Source: Pyronema omphalodes
Taxonomy: Eukaryota > Ascomycota > Pezizomycetes > Pezizales > Pyronemataceae
DNA: 64,000 nucleotides
Reading direction: 5' to 3'
Assembly: GCA_024516155.1 (NCBI GenBank)
Contig: JAJJXM010000029.1
Coordinates: 434,001 to 498,000, forward strand
Shown here: positions 33,714 through 45,200 of the stretch, one piece after another
How positions within the stretch are numbered: position 1 is the stretch's first letter
How the letters are laid out: every line of letters begins with the position of its first letter
Translations under genes and position numbers: made by a program
The notes under the pieces: model-generated
What the model was told of the DNA's origin: nothing
The model's input: only the letters and a program-made list of their open reading frames with translations
Database searches by the model: none

Positions 33714-34250
33714 ATGCAGACCACCGTCTTTACTCTCCTCTCTTTTCTCCTCGCTACTGTCTCTGCCCTTCCTGCGGCTCCTGCTATAAACTCCCCTACA
33801 GTCACTTCCGCATCTCCCAACACCTCTATTCCCGGAAACACCAGAATCAGTAACAATATACCCATCTCAAAATTTGGAAGCATTGTCCCAGTCTCTACTA
33901 TCACCATGCCAGCCACAGCAATTATCCTCGCCTTCCTATCCAAGCCCTTCTCACTTTTAACGATCGACCAAGTCAACGAAATGAAGTCGGAGAGTGGAAT
34001 CACCGACATCCAGGGTCCTGGAACCCCCGGATGTCCTGCTTGCTCTGGACTTCCTCCCGCGGAAGTTAAGGAGGCCAACGATAACTTTCAGAACTTGGCT
34101 CATTGGACTGATCGTTTCTGCGCCCAGAAGGATTTGGATGAGGAAACTGTTAATGGACATTGTAAGGAATGGGCTGAGACTACTACTAAGTATAAGGGAA
34201 ACACTGTTTATAAGACATCTGGTTGCCCGGAGATGGCTTGGTTCTGTTAA
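33714..34250 (+). CDS. Small secreted cysteine protein
   Basis: 178 residues from an ATG in strong context (GTCAAAATGC). A signal peptide is clear (about residues 1-18: MQTTVFTLLSFLLATVSA, then LPAAP). A Ser/Thr/Pro-rich stretch follows (about 22-60), a hydrophobic patch (about 65-80), and a C-terminal domain of about 75 residues with six cysteines (GCPAC, FCAQ, GHCKEW, SGCPEM and a final WFC), enough for three disulfides. Size, signal peptide and even Cys number fit the effector-like small secreted proteins common in ascomycetes. No named family recognised. Two nested LINE relics lie about 0.5 kb upstream. Confidence 0.7.
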   Translation: MQTTVFTLLSFLLATVSALPAAPAINSPTVTSASPNTSIPGNTRISNNIPISKFGSIVPVSTITMPATAIILAFLSKPFSLLTIDQVNEMKSESGITDIQGPGTPGCPACSGLPPAEVKEANDNFQNLAHWTDRFCAQKDLDEETVNGHCKEWAETTTKYKGNTVYKTSGCPEMAWFC

Positions 34251-35256
34251 AATAATTGTGCTCTGCCTGTGGGTTTTGCAGTTTGGGATAAGAGGTGGTC
34301 TTGGGAGGATTAATGTTAGTGTATGATAACCGGTGGTTATATTGTTAAGGGATATATATTTTATGATAATACAGACTTTGGTCATTAACAGCCAAGAGAG
34401 AAATTTGAGCCCGAAAACTGCCGAGAAATTATGTGAATATTGATGTTACCAAGTGTTTTGTAAAAGTGACCCTTAAGTAAAACTGCAATTTCTCAATTGT
34501 TACAAGGTCATCAGCTAGCCGAAACAGAATCAAAGATTCCCTGCCAGTTCTCACCTCTTGTGACTATGCATATTGATACCGATGTTCAAACACCTCTCAT
34601 AGATTGATAGATTAATTCTCAAACGTTTCCAAGAGTAAATTTGTGACGTGGAAACGACTCTCATAAACCGTACAGTTTTATCGGATAAGAATTTGCACTT
34701 CATTGCTCGGAATGTATGCATGTATTTACGTACCTCGGTATGCACTTTACGTTATCAACCTGTATCGTAGATGCACTTTTGCTGCATCAGCACCTCACTT
34801 TAACATTCTAGTGCTACGTATGCGTAGGAAGGGGTAACAGATTCCGTTGGCTTTGTCAAATTGGCTAGTTTCAGTGTTTCCAGGCGGGCTTTCTAATAAA
34901 CTAGATTCTTCGGAGAGCTAAGAAGCTTGCTTCAGATTAAGTAAGGGTGTTTAGATTCGCCTGTTATTTGAGCACCTTGAGACTTTTCCCAGCATAACAA
35001 AGCCAAAAATGTAAAAATTCGAAACGTATTACAAAAAGCCATTTTTCATATCTTCTTCAATTACAATAACCCAAGCAATGCTAATCATGAAGCCCGTTCT
35101 CTATGTCCAATCTCATTTCCAAATTATTTCCCTGCATACCGCATTACCTTCCTCTAGACCCATTCTGCTAAGCCCTCAAAGTGGTCTTAAGAAGTTTTTC
35201 TATCATCTCTTGATGTTCCTGAGAATAAGAAGTTTCATACAATGCACAATTTTATA
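34251..35256. other. intergenic, no gene seen
   Basis: AT-rich 3' flanks of two convergent genes; only short chance frames. Confidence 0.45.
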
Positions 35257-35793
35257 TCATCTTCGAGATAACCATTGACACGATTTATTCCTGATATCTG
35301 GCCAGTTGGATGGATTGAGTGTATAGTTCGCATGCGAACTGAGCCAGATGTGGAATTCTTCTTCGGTGGTAAAGTCTGGGATGATTGATGGAGGGGCTGG
35401 GGGCGTGGATGGGGCTTCGAAGTACTCGGTGTCTTCAGAGTCTTCGGAGCCGGCGGGGTCATCTAAGTCTTCTGAATTCTCATATTCTTCAGGATCTTCG
35501 TAATCTTCCGAATCTTCTGAGTCTTCTGAGTATTCTGGATCTCCAGAATCCTCGAGGCTAGCAGTATCTAGGAGATTTATCAAATCCGCCTCTGCACGAA
35601 TATCACCCGGTATCAATCCCGAATTCTCTTGAAAGGATTCCCCAGCGTCTAATCCTGCTTCCAAATCCGATGCTGCATCCATCTCCAAGTTTCCGTGCTG
35701 TAACTCTGAAAATTCTTGTTTCACCTCTGCATTTTCAAAATCCAGGTATCCTTCAACTTTCTCTCCCTCCCTGTCACTCTCTTCCTGCAACAT
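35257..35793 (-). CDS. Acidic Ser/Glu/Asp-rich protein
   Basis: 178 residues from an ATG at 35793. Residues about 80-125 are almost wholly Ser, Glu, Asp, Tyr and Pro (DSEDSEDYEDPEEYENSEDL). The C-terminus reads TTEEEFHIWLSSHANYTLNP followed by SNW, a spacing reminiscent of the E-E-F-x-x-W...Y-[DN]-P-D-L-W motif of the large secreted protein at 60130-64000, though too short to prove kinship. Directly upstream on the same strand is a Thr/Ser repeat frame (35942 down to about 35812) that could be an earlier exon, but no convincing intron joins them. Intracellular or secreted location is undecided. Confidence 0.5.
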   Translation of the reverse strand: MLQEESDREGEKVEGYLDFENAEVKQEFSELQHGNLEMDAASDLEAGLDAGESFQENSGLIPGDIRAEADLINLLDTASLEDSGDPEYSEDSEDSEDYEDPEEYENSEDLDDPAGSEDSEDTEYFEAPSTPPAPPSIIPDFTTEEEFHIWLSSHANYTLNPSNWPDIRNKSCQWLSRR

Positions 35794-35866
35794 CGTGTCT
35801 TCAGCCGGTGTTTACTGATCAAGACGAACTTGAAGTAGCGGTGATACTTCGTAAAGATGTCTGATG

Positions 35867-35933
35867 GTTGAAGTTGAAGTTGAAGTTGTCGTTGCAGTTG
35901 AAGTTGTCGTTGCAGTTGAAGTTGTCGTTGCAG
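35867..35933 (-). repeat. 18-bp tandem repeat (GTTGAAGTTGTCGTTGCA)
   Basis: About three full copies plus shorter GTTGAA units. On the minus strand it reads TSTATT repeats in the frame starting at the ATG near 35942. Confidence 0.9.
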
Positions 35934-35942
35934 TACATGGCA

Positions 35943-37982
35943 TGGTATATATACATAAATAGAATTTCAAGTCACCGCATCTCAGTTACACTTCAACCAT
36001 TCACTTGATTCAGCTGCTGGGAGTGGAAATTTCAAAAGATAAGTCCATTCCGATGGTTCAGAATTGTCGAGTGATTCCTTGTGATTCCTTCAACTTCCAG
36101 TGGGATTTAATTTAGCTCTGTGATATGTTGAGTACTGCAACATGTTTATAGAAGATCTCTCCGCTATATTTCGTCAAAAAGCTGGATACCCTCTTGAGAT
36201 TAAATAAACTCCCCAAAAAAAAGAAAAATAACAAAAATAAAAACAACAAAAGAAAAGACGAAGTTCATACTACATTTCTTTCACCAAATACTCAGATTTA
36301 CAAAAACAGAGAAAATGGAACAAATTTTCTTTCGCGTCCCTGAGCATTCCCACTTCGGTTCCCTTACCAATCTCTGTCGCAGACTCGCAGCTAAAAACAC
36401 CCCGAATAGTCTCCGTCAGTTCATTGATTTCAACCCTTCCTCTAACCTCCAAGTTTTATCTTTTCCGTGATCCTTTACACCTCGTTTTGTAGAGCCGCAA
36501 ATTCATACCTCCACTTTCAATAGTCACCAAACAGATGTCCCGCATGACACCACAAGCACGTATTAACCTCTTGCCTCTTGACTCGCACCAGGTATGCTGA
36601 TGAAAGAATATACTGGGTTCAGTTAAGAAAATGAAGGTGCTCGTTATTTTAGCATTGTTCTGGGTGTCCTGAAATGGTCGAAGATTTTGAATGATACGGA
36701 AATTCCTGAGGTCAAGATTGTCGAGTTAATTTCGATTTTCTTTTCGGAGTTAGATATGAGTGATATACGATGAGATAATGCACGTGATTAAAACGATTGA
36801 ACACCCCTAACTTGGCGCTATAAACAACGTGCAGGATTGCTCAACATTAATGCTAGTCCTAATTGGGTATATTTCAATGTTGTCGATTTCTGAGTTGCAG
36901 GGATTTAAATGGCCACCGTTAACCGTCAACTGGTGTTTACAACTGTTTTTGGAGTGTTGTTCGTGTCATTGAACCGACGGTCAGACAATCTCGCGCACAC
37001 TCATGTACTCTTAAGCAAACTTAGAACCGGTGAAATCAGCTGTCACAAATAATTGAAATAGAAATTTTATTTCCCTTCATGGGGCTCTCCTGTATGTCTT
37101 TCCTAATGAAAACCTCCACAATTAAACACCCTCCCCAGAATTTCCCAATTATCCCATCCATTCCCTTACAAAAAACCAGTAATAAAGCAAAAAAATATGC
37201 AACCAAAAAAAAAAAAAAACAGACAAAATGACAATAAATATTCAGGGTGCGGTATCTGGTATCAATATTCCGGACGCACATAATTAAAACCTCTGACCAG
37301 GACACCCCCAACCTTTATGACAAAAGTCAGTAATAATCTTATCCGTCTTTCAGTTTGAGCTTGCGAGCTACAAATAAAATACACAACAAGAATCGCTAAA
37401 AAAAACATATGACAAAAACTTAAGCAGCAATTGATTCCCCACGCCATACTTTGCAAAACTAGTAAACACAACCACAGATAAGAAACACAAATGACCCGGT
37501 ATCCATAAATGAAATAGAAATACAAAAACAGCACAAAATTCACGACGAGAATGAAACGCGCCAAACAAAGAGGATATCCCATAAATAATCCAAAAATTAG
37601 TAGGTCAGTGAGGAGGGTGTAGATGAGGAGGCGGGTGATATTTGATGGAGGGTGACTATGAAACTGAAAGTACGCTGGTACCGTGGTTTCCTTTTGTTGG
37701 TTATTGGTCCTCTTGATTCTCTAGGTTTCCTTGAGTTCCATACCGGCTGTCAGCAGCGGCGTAAGCTACGCAGTGCAGAACTAGGCGACAACGAAATGAG
37801 AGAAGAGGATAGGAGTGCTAATATGGAGGGGATTTTACGAGGAGTACAACCGTGGATCACATCTTCCGTCGGCTCAGTACCCCTCAAAGAATCCCCGCGC
37901 TCCATCCCAAAAATTCGAAGATAAAGAAACGCACACTCCCACCCTTTCATCTTCATCATTTTGTGGGGTCTAAGCTCGGGCT
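35943..37982. other. Gene-poor AT-rich region
   Basis: About 2 kb of low-GC DNA with A-rich runs (36215-36250, 37206-37220). Frames here are short and biased by composition; none supported. Confidence 0.45.
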
Positions 37983-40900
37983 TCAATGTCCCCTTTGAGC
38001 ACCATTCGCCGCTTGGAGGGCTCGATTCTGCTGAGCGTTCGCTACCGCCGCCGCTGACATGACACGTTGGTTTGGCGGGGGGCCCGACCAAGCCGAAGCC
38101 GCGTCATCCGCACCGAAATGGAACATTCTCTTTCCATTTTCCGAAAAACCTGTTGCAGCAGCTACAGAGTCTTGCCACATGCCGGGAGACACAAATGAGT
38201 TTTGAATATTCTGGACCTGCGGGTTTGCAGTATTTGTCTGAACATAAGAACTTTGTGTATGCGCACCGGCATTTTGTAAATCCACAGCCAAACCATCATC
38301 CGGATGATGTGGCATAGGATGCGGTTGTAAAGCCGCCGTTACACTACCCACACTACCATTTACTCCAAAGGCTGTGTTCCAATTCCTGGTCGTTGCGTCA
38401 GAACTGCGGGTTGAATATTGTGGTGGGAGAGAGGGGAAGTACTCGAATAATCGACTTGGATTCCAGTTCTCGACTAGTGGTGCGGCCGCGGCGCCACCTT
38501 GATGCCCTGCTGCTAACATTACGAGTGACTGAACTGCTGCCGGTGATTCACCCTTTGACTCCAGGTCTCCAATGGAGTGAGGAGGTGATAGGGGTTGTGT
38601 TGCATACGTCACCTGACTAGCCGCCATGGTAGAGGCAACAGCTTCAGCTTGGGTGAACCGCGCAAGATGCGGGTCCATGCCTGGTGCAACTCCGTTGTAG
38701 AATGGGAAGCTGGGGTTGAGAACGAAAGGTCGGTTAATATCGACAGAAAATGCCTCGCGCAAGGTTTCGATTTGCCCCTTCATCTCTGAAGACGCGGAGT
38801 TATCGATACAGTTCTCAAGCAATCGCATGGTTCTTGTGAAATATTCCTTGGCGTCGTGATTAAACTCTGGATCAGGACATGTTGCAGCAATCTAAATTGT
38901 TAGCCTCCAAAAACGTTTGCGGGCGTTTCTAACATACCAAATGAATCATTGCTCCACTTAGCAGAGAATAAATTGAGAAGTTGACACCACGGGACATGCA
39001 TTGTAAACCGAGCATTCCGTAGAGCTGGAATACAATCTCCTCCAGTCGGCAAATTGCCTTTGCAGCGTGTGTGCACACCATCATATGGCGTCTCCATTCA
39101 CCACCAGACGAGAAAGTTTTTCCAAATGCGAGTGCCGGTCTGTGTAGCATAATTCTCGCAAGATGATAATAAACCTGAAGATTACCGGATAAATGTGAAT
39201 CAATGGTTGGACCAGGCTGATTCAAGTCAACATTTACGTCGATATGCAAATCAGCCGGGAGATCATAAGACCACTGTTCGAGGCTCGGGCCGGACTGCAA
39301 AAACTGGGGGTCATTGCGCCAATTTGGAGATGACTTGAGTTTTGCATGGACATCGCTCATTCGACGAATGTTGTGAATAAGCCGCACAAAATGAACGAAA
39401 TTTCGGTGGACTATGACCTCTGATTCGTCAAGTTCTGGAGCGCCTCGTAAAGGAGTGCTAAGATCTATGCTAGTGGGGTCGCACTGCATGTTGGTACGTC
39501 CTAGTACTTGTCAGCACTCTAAAAAAAATGTTGTAAGCACAAAGGCCTGCTTACCTTGAGGGGCACAGATCATCAACTCGTATGCAAAACATGCTTGCCA
39601 AACCCGCGTACGTGTTGTACATTCCAAGGGACTTTCATTGCAGCCAAGTCCTGATCGGTGAAGTTCGTAGTGAGAGTCGAGGTGGAGATCGCGCGCCATC
39701 GCGATTATGTGTACCATACTCATCCATGACCGGAAGAAGTAACCTCGCTGCGGCGCGGATTCCCGTGCCTTTAGAAGAAGCAAAAGAGCTTGGACTGTGC
39801 TGAGTCGCGGTACGTCAAGAAAGCAATCTAGATGCTCTGGTAATAGAATATTAGCAGATGCCCGTCGGGAAGCATAGGTGCTACTAACTGGTTGCCATTG
39901 CAATCCATTTTAAGCCTTTTTGGGGCTGGTCATGCAGTCTTCCCGCACATGCAAATATTGTTTCTAATAAAAGCGGAGAAATTTGCTCTCTTTGTGTTTC
40001 CCACAGCCGGTAGAATGCAGCCTTATTGACAATAGGAATGTAAGGATGAATGTGGTTGAAAAATATGCTGAACATTTCAGCAGCCTCTTCATTTGAAGGC
40101 ATATCATTTGGTCGAATTTTTACGGCAAACTCATGCTGTCCTGGCATAAACGAAGGGTTATTGGGCTCGGCCTCGTCGCTCCATGGCTCGTAAGCGGGCG
40201 CATCTGCAAGTCTCCTACTTTGGGCCGAAATGTACCCGGCTTTAGGGTATCAGTACGGCGGGACGATCTACGGAACTCCTATGGCAAACTTACCAACACC
40301 ATCGTCGTCGATCTTCAAATTTCCGACTAGCGCTGTAGTGTAATCGTTGTCCGCATGCCAATCCGCCTGCTGTTGCTGTTGCTGCCTCAAAACCTGCTGT
40401 ACTGGCTGGTGGAACACCGGAGTCTGGAAATGAACAGATCCCAATGGAGTCTCTAATGGTTCCGAAATAGGCACATTACTGTATGGAATTTGAGCTGCTT
40501 GCGGATGCGGGTGTCCATGAGGGTGAGGATGCGCGTGGGGATGCTGTTGTGGATGGTGTTCGGCAGCCGTTAACGTCCTATACGCTCCATTCTCGCGGTG
40601 GTAAGGAGCCATTGATGGCCTATTGCTCTTTCCCATCATTCCTGGATGCATCATATCCTCCACTACGCCATTCGCGTGGTTGAACCCATCGTCTTGCCCC
40701 TGATCCATAACTTGCGTAGATGTGGTATAATCGCGGTCATATTGTAGCATAGGTGGGACACAGTGCAGTTTCAAGCGCGTACATGCCGAGCATGGCCAGG
40801 TATTAGTGGTAGCTGCATCGCATTTTATCTTTCTTCTCCGACATCCCTCACATGCTCGCATCACTGTAGTCCCAGTTAGCCGTCTTTCGAACCATGTTAT

Positions 40901-41113
40901 CACCAATCTCAGCGCCGCTGGGCACCGGCAGCTAAACATGGTCGGATCCAAACTCAAATTCGCACTTACCCTTCAACCGCTTGTGTCGATTATGCTCATC
41001 GACAAACACATAATCTATTTCCGACCTGTCAACAACGCTTGCGCCGAACCAGCTGAAGGCGGGTGACCGTACTCTTGTGGATTTCCCTGGGGCCGCCTAG
41101 ATCCGGGGGACAT
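37983..41113 (-). CDS. Zn2Cys6 fungal transcription factor
   Basis: DNA-binding regulator. Exons 40863-40294, 40239-39889, 39836-39555, 39500-38938 and 38891-37983 chain in phase (892 codons with stop). Introns are 54, 52, 54 and 46 nt with AG ends. The cluster ACEGCRRRKIKC...C has spacing C-x2-C-x6-C-x9-C-x2-C-x6-C. An exon junction lies just before it: the intron ending CTAACTGGGACTACAG at 40864 joins an upstream exon ending ...EHNRHKRLK (donor GGTAAGT at about 40968). The true start is uncertain; the ATG at 41113 is only a candidate. A His/Pro/Gln-rich linker and a Gln6 run follow, then the fungal-specific regulatory domain (FFNHIHPYIPIVNKAAFYRLW; DVPRLSTVQALLLL; YYHLARIMLHRPAL). No target pathway can be assigned. 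Long upstream DNA may be its promoter. Confidence 0.88.
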
Positions 41114-42270
41114 AGTTGCTGCATGCTACCGACACGTCTAGGAACCGAATCTACGGCAACCTGAGACAGCATAGACTGGCGATCAGTGGAGATTGAGCCC
41201 GAGTAGAGGTATTTCCTGTCGACGAGAGCTTTGTAGACAGGTGGAGGTTGGGTGTATGCCACAGTGAACCCTCCTAGGTCGCTGGTGGTAGTTGGCGGGA
41301 GAGAGATAGGCGAGTCCGCTGGTGTAGAGCGGGGGAGATGGTCGAATCTATTAATAAGGCTGTAAAGCTGCTGTAAAGGGGCGTGACGTCCGGCGACGAA
41401 CTATGGGCGTGGCTTGATGGATTGACGGCAACGAGAGCTCTTGCTCTTTAGGCCGATCAGGCGGCAACCAACAGACAGACAGGGGACTTTGCACTTTGAA
41501 TTCCACGCACGTCAATCTTGACCGCAGTAATTGCCTTGTGAAGGATAGGACCGGTTGGAAAGATTGTGCAACCGGAAGTAAATTGGTAGGCGAGATCGCG
41601 TTCAGTCTATAAGTACGGCGAGCGTGTAAATAAGTGCCATGCATTCCTCAAGCTACTGTAGTCCCACGTACCTCTACTGCTGCCCAAACTTCCCCACCTC
41701 GGACGTTTGGTACCCGTGATCTATCTGCAGCACCAGTTCCTGCGCGTAGATCAGTGTGACGCACTGGGTCCTTGGAGCACGACGTTGGTCTGTGTGTGTT
41801 GTGCCAGTCTGAACGAGCGGGTTAATCCCTTCCAATTAGGAATGTAAATAATAAGGACAGGCTGGGATGGCGGCAGTCGAATATCTCTGGTGCTCAAGAA
41901 GCTCTGTCTCAGCTTGGGCAGGCCAAGTAAATAAGGGAGTGTAAAGCTGGCGGACTGTTATCGCAGGAGCCTACGCACTGGGTGTGGTTACGAGCGAGCG
42001 GTGTAGCGTGTGGTTGAGCGAGGATGATGCCAGCTGCCGGAGGCGGGGCGTAGGAAGGTAGCGGTGAGATGTTTCTGGATGGTTGGACTGTAGGAGAGAA
42101 ATCTCGCGTTGGTGGAAAAAGGATGGGAGAGCGGATGGGACGATATAGATTGATTAACGCTCGATGACCGACTGTGGTTTTAGTTGTAATTAATGATATG
42201 TAAGTGTCTTATGTCTCGAAGCTTGAGACCGACGGGATTATGCAGTGGGAGGGTGTGGGGGAGTGAGTGA

Positions 42271-42290
42271 GGGGGGGGGGGGGGGGGGGG
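42271..42290 (+). repeat. G20 homopolymer
   Basis: Run of 20 G after GAGTGAGTGA, inside a G-rich, probably promoter-proximal stretch upstream of the transcription factor gene. Confidence 0.9.
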
Positions 42291-45200
42291 TGGATAGCAG
42301 CTGGGGGGTGGAGGGAGGGAGGGATTGATTATAGATGGTGCTGGGAGAGGGTTAGAGCTGGTGTTGCTGCTGGTTCTATTGCTGGTTCTGCTGATGCTGC
42401 TGCTGGGCTGGGAGCGGTACTGGGAAGTGCTCGGTGGTGATTCTCGGGTGGGTGCAGAGAGTGTGGCCTTGAGGTGGTAGTTGTGGTAGCAGCAGCCAGA
42501 GAGAGAGAGAAAGAGAGCGGAGAGGTGGAGGTGGAGGTGGGTATTTTGAGGTGATTAGGTGGGATGTGGAGTAGCGGTCGGAATATTGGGTTATGATGGA
42601 AGAACTATGATGGCTATGATGGACGACCTCGCCTGTCTGCTACCCACTCAAATCTCCCTGCTGCTCTGCTGCCTCTGCTCGCTATCTCGCAGCCTCTCCT
42701 CTCCAACAACCTACTCTACGCTCTCCCCCGGTCTGCCTTGGGGTGCAACTAGTACCTCCCGAGTAATCTTATGCAGTCCCAAATTATCGAATTGGACGAC
42801 ACGCTTGAAGCCTTGTTCTGTGCTGTCCCGCAAGCCGAACCTCCCCTACGAGACGGTTACTTGCTGTGGCCGAGATGTAGTGATGCGGTGATGCGATACA
42901 GGGCACAGCTTGGTGAATTAAGCATTGATCATCTTGCTCTCCTCTGGTCTGATGGGTTTCCCGTCTGATGCACTCGTCTTCGTCCAGACAGGTATCCAAC
43001 TAATATGTATCAATGCTCATCATCAATATTTCACATTTTCCCCTCTATCCTCTGTCCTCTATCCTCTATCCTCTATCATCTCGTTCTCGTTCTCTACCGA
43101 AAACTAGGTGTGGCAGGTCGGCATTAGAAACATGGCTATCACGATTATGGAAGGGGGTTGGAAGAGTGATGTGCCTCAAATTCAACAAACCAGCCGTCTT
43201 CACGTTGTGATCTACAAGACATGACGAGAGAAAGCGGTTGCGAGCGACGATATCTGCACAAATTTCTACAGGCAGAAGATATCTCTATCATCTCACTTGC
43301 CGTATACTGCCGGTTTCTCATTGCTCGTATCTCCCGTCAATTGGCGTCCATCAAATCAACTCTCGGACTCGGGAAAGACATGTCGATGGACATGCCGAGC
43401 TTGGCACTTTATTTCAGCTGAGAATTGCACTGCGAATTGGGAATCAATCCACAGACGTGCTGCCACAGGACTGAATCGGTTCGCAGTACTTTTGTACCGC
43501 ATATGTGGGTGCCCTGGTACATACCATGATTCCCAGAGAATTGAACAACACTTGTGCAGCCCTCGGTCTGAAGTCTGTTTACTTTTCGTAGTGCGAGCTA
43601 ATTGTAAGAAATCCACTATATATTTACTAGCCATTTGGTTGTGCTACGGTGGACAGAGCTATTTCGTGGTGTTTCCTAGCATTTCTACTATTTCTCCAGC
43701 ATTTCTCAAACTATTCTCCTCCGAGCTGGATCGCAGTGGGTAGAGTAGGATACCAGTGGCAGAGTGGAGAAGGGCGGCGGTGCAGTAGAAGATCTCGTCA
43801 CCACCACCCTGAAGAAGGTGCATAGCTTTTCCTTACACGGTCCGTGCACGACAGTTTACTCTAGCTCCCTTTGAAAGCGTTGAATCTTGTGATGGTTATT
43901 ATACCTCGTTAAGCTCGTGAAAGGGGATCCATCATTCATCAAAGAACATGAATTTTCAAGAAAAAAAAAATCAAGTAAATTCTTGGTAACACACAGCCAG
44001 CTTTCGTGGGATTGTGCATGGTATATCAACTCTGATGGGTTTGTATCGGCTGCTTGTTGATGAACACCATGGGATACCGCGATGTTGAATTTGACTAGCT
44101 GACGGTAAAGAAGTGCTGTCGTCTGCAGCCTACATACATCATAGCTTTTACGGCGTCACTAGGTCAAAAAAGTTACCAAAAATTTTGTTCCAACGGCGAA
44201 AAGCGGGGTGGAATTTTCTAAGGGGGTGATTCTGAAACGGAAGCGTGAAGCAGGAGAAGCCCCTCGTATGTCTGGACTTGTGCGAAGGCTGACATTCCAA
44301 AACGTCCTACCGAAGGCCATCCGAAGGGTTACGAAAGCTTCGGTAGGCTAGAACAAAGTCTGATAAAGTCGGATTAAACCCCGCAAGGCCCATCATACCA
44401 TTCGTCATTGAACGTCAAATTCGAATATTTTATTTTTTTTGCTTTGATTCCCTTAGTACGTGCTCTACAGGAACACAGAAAGCGCGGTAAATTCACAGCC
44501 ACAACTTTAACCTGGAAGAGTCGAATAAAGTTTTTTTTCTTACTCATTCAGCTATGTAACTCAGTTTACTCCTTTAATCCACTTGTATGTACATACAGTA
44601 CAGCACCGTTACCGGCTTCCTGCGAACCCCTTTTACTTGACAAGTAAAGGGGGAATATGATCACAGACTATTTATGATAACGTAGTTATTTGATTTGCTG
44701 GAAACGCAGCTAATAGGGATGCCAATTGGCCTTGCAGATTCGCGATGAGCATCAAACTATTCTATGTCTTTGAGCGATTTTCCTCTCTTGGTTGAAGAGT
44801 CGTGGAAAATTACCTTGTTAGGTTTTTTAGGTTTATTAGGTCTGTTGTTATGAGATGAATTTAACGAGACAACACCCGACTAGAGTGCCTAGGTCTGGCA
44901 GCGGAATTCCTCACGAGCGAATAATGTTAAATTTGTGCATAGCACAGCCTTGTGAAAATCCATGATAGTCTGTAATAGTCTGTGCAAACTCGAAGAAAAA
45001 ATGTACAATCTCTGATTTGATTACATTTAGCGAGAGTGGAAATCTCATGGAACACAGAAGAAAAATCTTCATCCCTTTTTTTTTTAAGTTTCAGATATGG
45101 GTGGATCGGATCCTAGAGTAGTTTTGTCTAATCTACCTTGTTCCCTGATTCTGCATACTATATTCTACATACATACCCAGGTGAAGATGAAAGCCCTGTA

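Noticed and set aside
42559..42968. Frames of 110 and 65 codons
   Set aside because: No domain, signal peptide or intron support, and they overlap in different frames in a probable promoter or leader region.
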